Of a stretch of DNA of 64,000 bases, positions 62,639-64,000 are shown in pieces. Position 1 is the first letter of the stretch, and each line of letters begins with the position of its first letter. The notes under the pieces are model-generated. The model was given only the letters and a program-made list of their open reading frames with translations, was not told where the DNA came from and did no database searches. A program made the position numbers and the translations under genes. The stretch comes from Bugulina stolonifera (Eukaryota; Bryozoa; Gymnolaemata; Cheilostomatida; Bugulidae): contig OW285187.1 in assembly GCA_935421135.1 (NCBI GenBank), positions 25,854,429 to 25,918,428 of the forward strand. The letters are read 5' to 3'.

Positions 62639-63172
62639 CAGAGTTGGGTCCAAGTCGACTTGCAAGTCAACAGGTCAAGTCATTTCTAAAATTTTGGAGG
62701 CAAGTCAAGTCCAAGTCAAATCAGTGCTGCCTCAAATCAAGTCAGTCGTCATGCAAGTCACAAGTCAAGTCGAAGTCGACTTGTCTACTTGCCAGTCGAT
62801 ATGCAAGTCAAGTGGGAGACAACTTCAAAAATTTAACATTTTCCAAAGCATCACATCTTTCGTTTAGTAGACATTCCAATGCATGAAAAACCATGCCAAG
62901 GTGTAGCTTGGCATGTATTTTGTTATACAATTATGGCAACTAGCCTATATGTGTAGTCATATTGGCATTACGTTTGAAACTGTACAAAATTTTTATCCTC
63001 CATATTGACTTGGCAAAAACCAAGTCAAAGTCACAAGTCATTCATGCGTCCAAGTCAAGTCACATTGATGTGCAAGTCAAATTCAAGTCAACATGTTGGC
63101 AAGTCTAAGTCAAGTCGACTTGTGACTTGACTTGGCAAGTCAAGTCAAATTCATGACTTGGACCCAGCATTG
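62639..63172. mobile_element. hAT-like non-autonomous element built of CAAGTC repeats
   Basis: The ends CAGAGTTGGGTCCAAGTC and GACTTGGACCCAGCATTG are imperfect inverted repeats, flanked by the perfect 8-bp duplication TAAATAAC (62631-62638 and 63173-63180). Both subterminal regions are dense in CAAGTCAAGTC/GACTTG words, in direct orientation on the left and both orientations on the right. A unique AT-rich core lies at about 62820-63005. No transposase. The repeated hexamer is a plausible transposase-binding array. Confidence 0.87.
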
Positions 63173-63180
63173 TAAATAAC

Positions 63181-63920
63181 CCATCTGTAACTGGGGTTTC
63201 AACCTGCTGCTCTGTGTTATCTAATTACTTAGCACAGTAGACAGAACACATTACCACTACACCAATTCGACTTCCTTGAAAGCAGTGTGCACTGAACCAA
63301 CTGCATAAAAACACTCCTCTATTTATCTATGGTATTTTATGGTCACCTTACTACATGGGGGGGGGGGGGGGAGGTGCAACTTGTTCTATATGTGTTTTAC
63401 ATAGAATTTATTTCTGAGCAGCCAGGGACTTTGCCCCTACATCTGTGAAAATAGCTTATACCTGACTGGGTTTCACCTTGAGGCTCGCTATCAAATTCAA
63501 TCATTACCAAACTCTCACTCTGTGTTGTAATTAGACTTCTGTAGACTTTTAGGAACAGAGCCACCAGGCTCGTCACTAGATACCCATACTACTATATTTC
63601 ACATGTAGATGCTTTGCAAGAACAAATTAAAAGGAAACAATATTGTTCCAACAGCCAACTTTTGTCTTTTGCATTTCTACTTGGCTAACTAACTTGTTTT
63701 AAAACTTTTGCCACACAGGAAACTGTGAATAAAGTAAATTACACAACTCGCCTGTTCTCGCATTATCAGTTTTGCCTTGGTTGGAGTTGTCCTCACAATA
63801 TGCTACTGAGAAGACAACCCAAGGTGTCAACTTGTAACCAGATTACAGTAATGTACATGTATATTAGTGTGAAAATATGGTCATCATTTTTCATTTCATT
63901 TTAGCTATCATGCATATTGG
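63181..63920. other. Intergenic end region, no gene seen
   Basis: AT-rich spacer with a poly(G) tract at 63357-63371. Nothing recognisable as protein or structural RNA on either strand. Confidence 0.5.
63357..63371. repeat. Poly(G) run of 15
   Basis: Fifteen consecutive G bases, the third long G/C homopolymer in the window. Confidence 0.9.
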
Positions 63921-64000
63921 CAGGCTTACCAAGTCTCCCTGATTCTGCAGAAGACTCCCTGATTTTCAACTCAAATTTTGGAACCCCACTCAAAATGGAC
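63921..64000. mobile_element. Second copy of the CAGGCTTRCC hAT-like MITE, cut by window end
   Basis: Begins CAGGCTTACCAAG and continues with TCTCCCTGATTCTGCAGA, GACTCCCTGATTTTCAACTC and CACTCAAAATGGAC. This closely parallels the copy at 27897-28024, which extends about 45 bp further than the window allows here. It confirms that the family is dispersed. Confidence 0.85.

Noticed and set aside
62644..62886. Lys/Ser-rich 80-codon open frame
   Set aside because: Translation of the CAAGTC repeats of the hAT-like element.

Overview
The window is eukaryotic and almost certainly animal. It holds seven conserved single-copy metazoan-type genes that I could resolve exon by exon. All have spliceosomal introns (mostly GT-AG) and the proteins align from end to end with their human counterparts. 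The AT-rich, gene-dense layout, modest introns, many small TIR transposons, tRNA-derived SINEs and very frequent TACATGTA-type palindromes suit a non-bilaterian or other marine invertebrate. A sponge is my guess, but nothing in the sequence proves it.

Layout. 1-2338: AT-rich intergenic DNA. 2339-6531 (-): PBLD-like PhzF-family protein, 8 exons. 6532-10276: repeat-filled spacer with a SINE, a solo LTR flanked by a perfect 5-bp duplication, and a perfect 26-bp palindrome. 10277-20674 (+): calcineurin A catalytic subunit, 14 exons plus a duplicated alternative calmodulin-binding exon. 21265-26758 (-): splicing factor 1/branchpoint-binding protein, first coding exon unresolved. 28974-45629 (+): POLR3A, the largest RNA polymerase III subunit, 27 exons, with a three-level transposon nest, a dead mariner and a SINE in its introns. 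46512-48670 (+): FAM136A, 3 exons. 49087-52351 (-): MFSD13A/TMEM180-like transporter, 5 exons. 52352-55018: spacer with MITE and LTR remnants. 55019-61813 (-): ANAPC2 (APC/C cullin subunit), 13 exons, with a truncated LINE in one intron. 61814-64000: repeats, including a hAT-like element made of CAAGTC-type repeats.

The genes are housekeeping functions (signalling phosphatase, splicing, Pol III transcription, mitochondrial intermembrane space, membrane transport, cell-cycle ubiquitin ligase) and I see no operon-like functional link. Two pairs are convergent (calcineurin/SF1 and FAM136A/MFSD13A, a few hundred bp apart). SF1 and POLR3A are divergent and probably share a promoter region.

The most interesting signal is in calcineurin A. 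Two adjacent homologous exons encode alternative calmodulin-binding helices, and their phases are such that including both gives an immediate stop. Two further phase-symmetric exons in the linker before that helix can be skipped without a frameshift. Exon boundaries were derived by reading the sequence against remembered family proteins; no RNA evidence was available.
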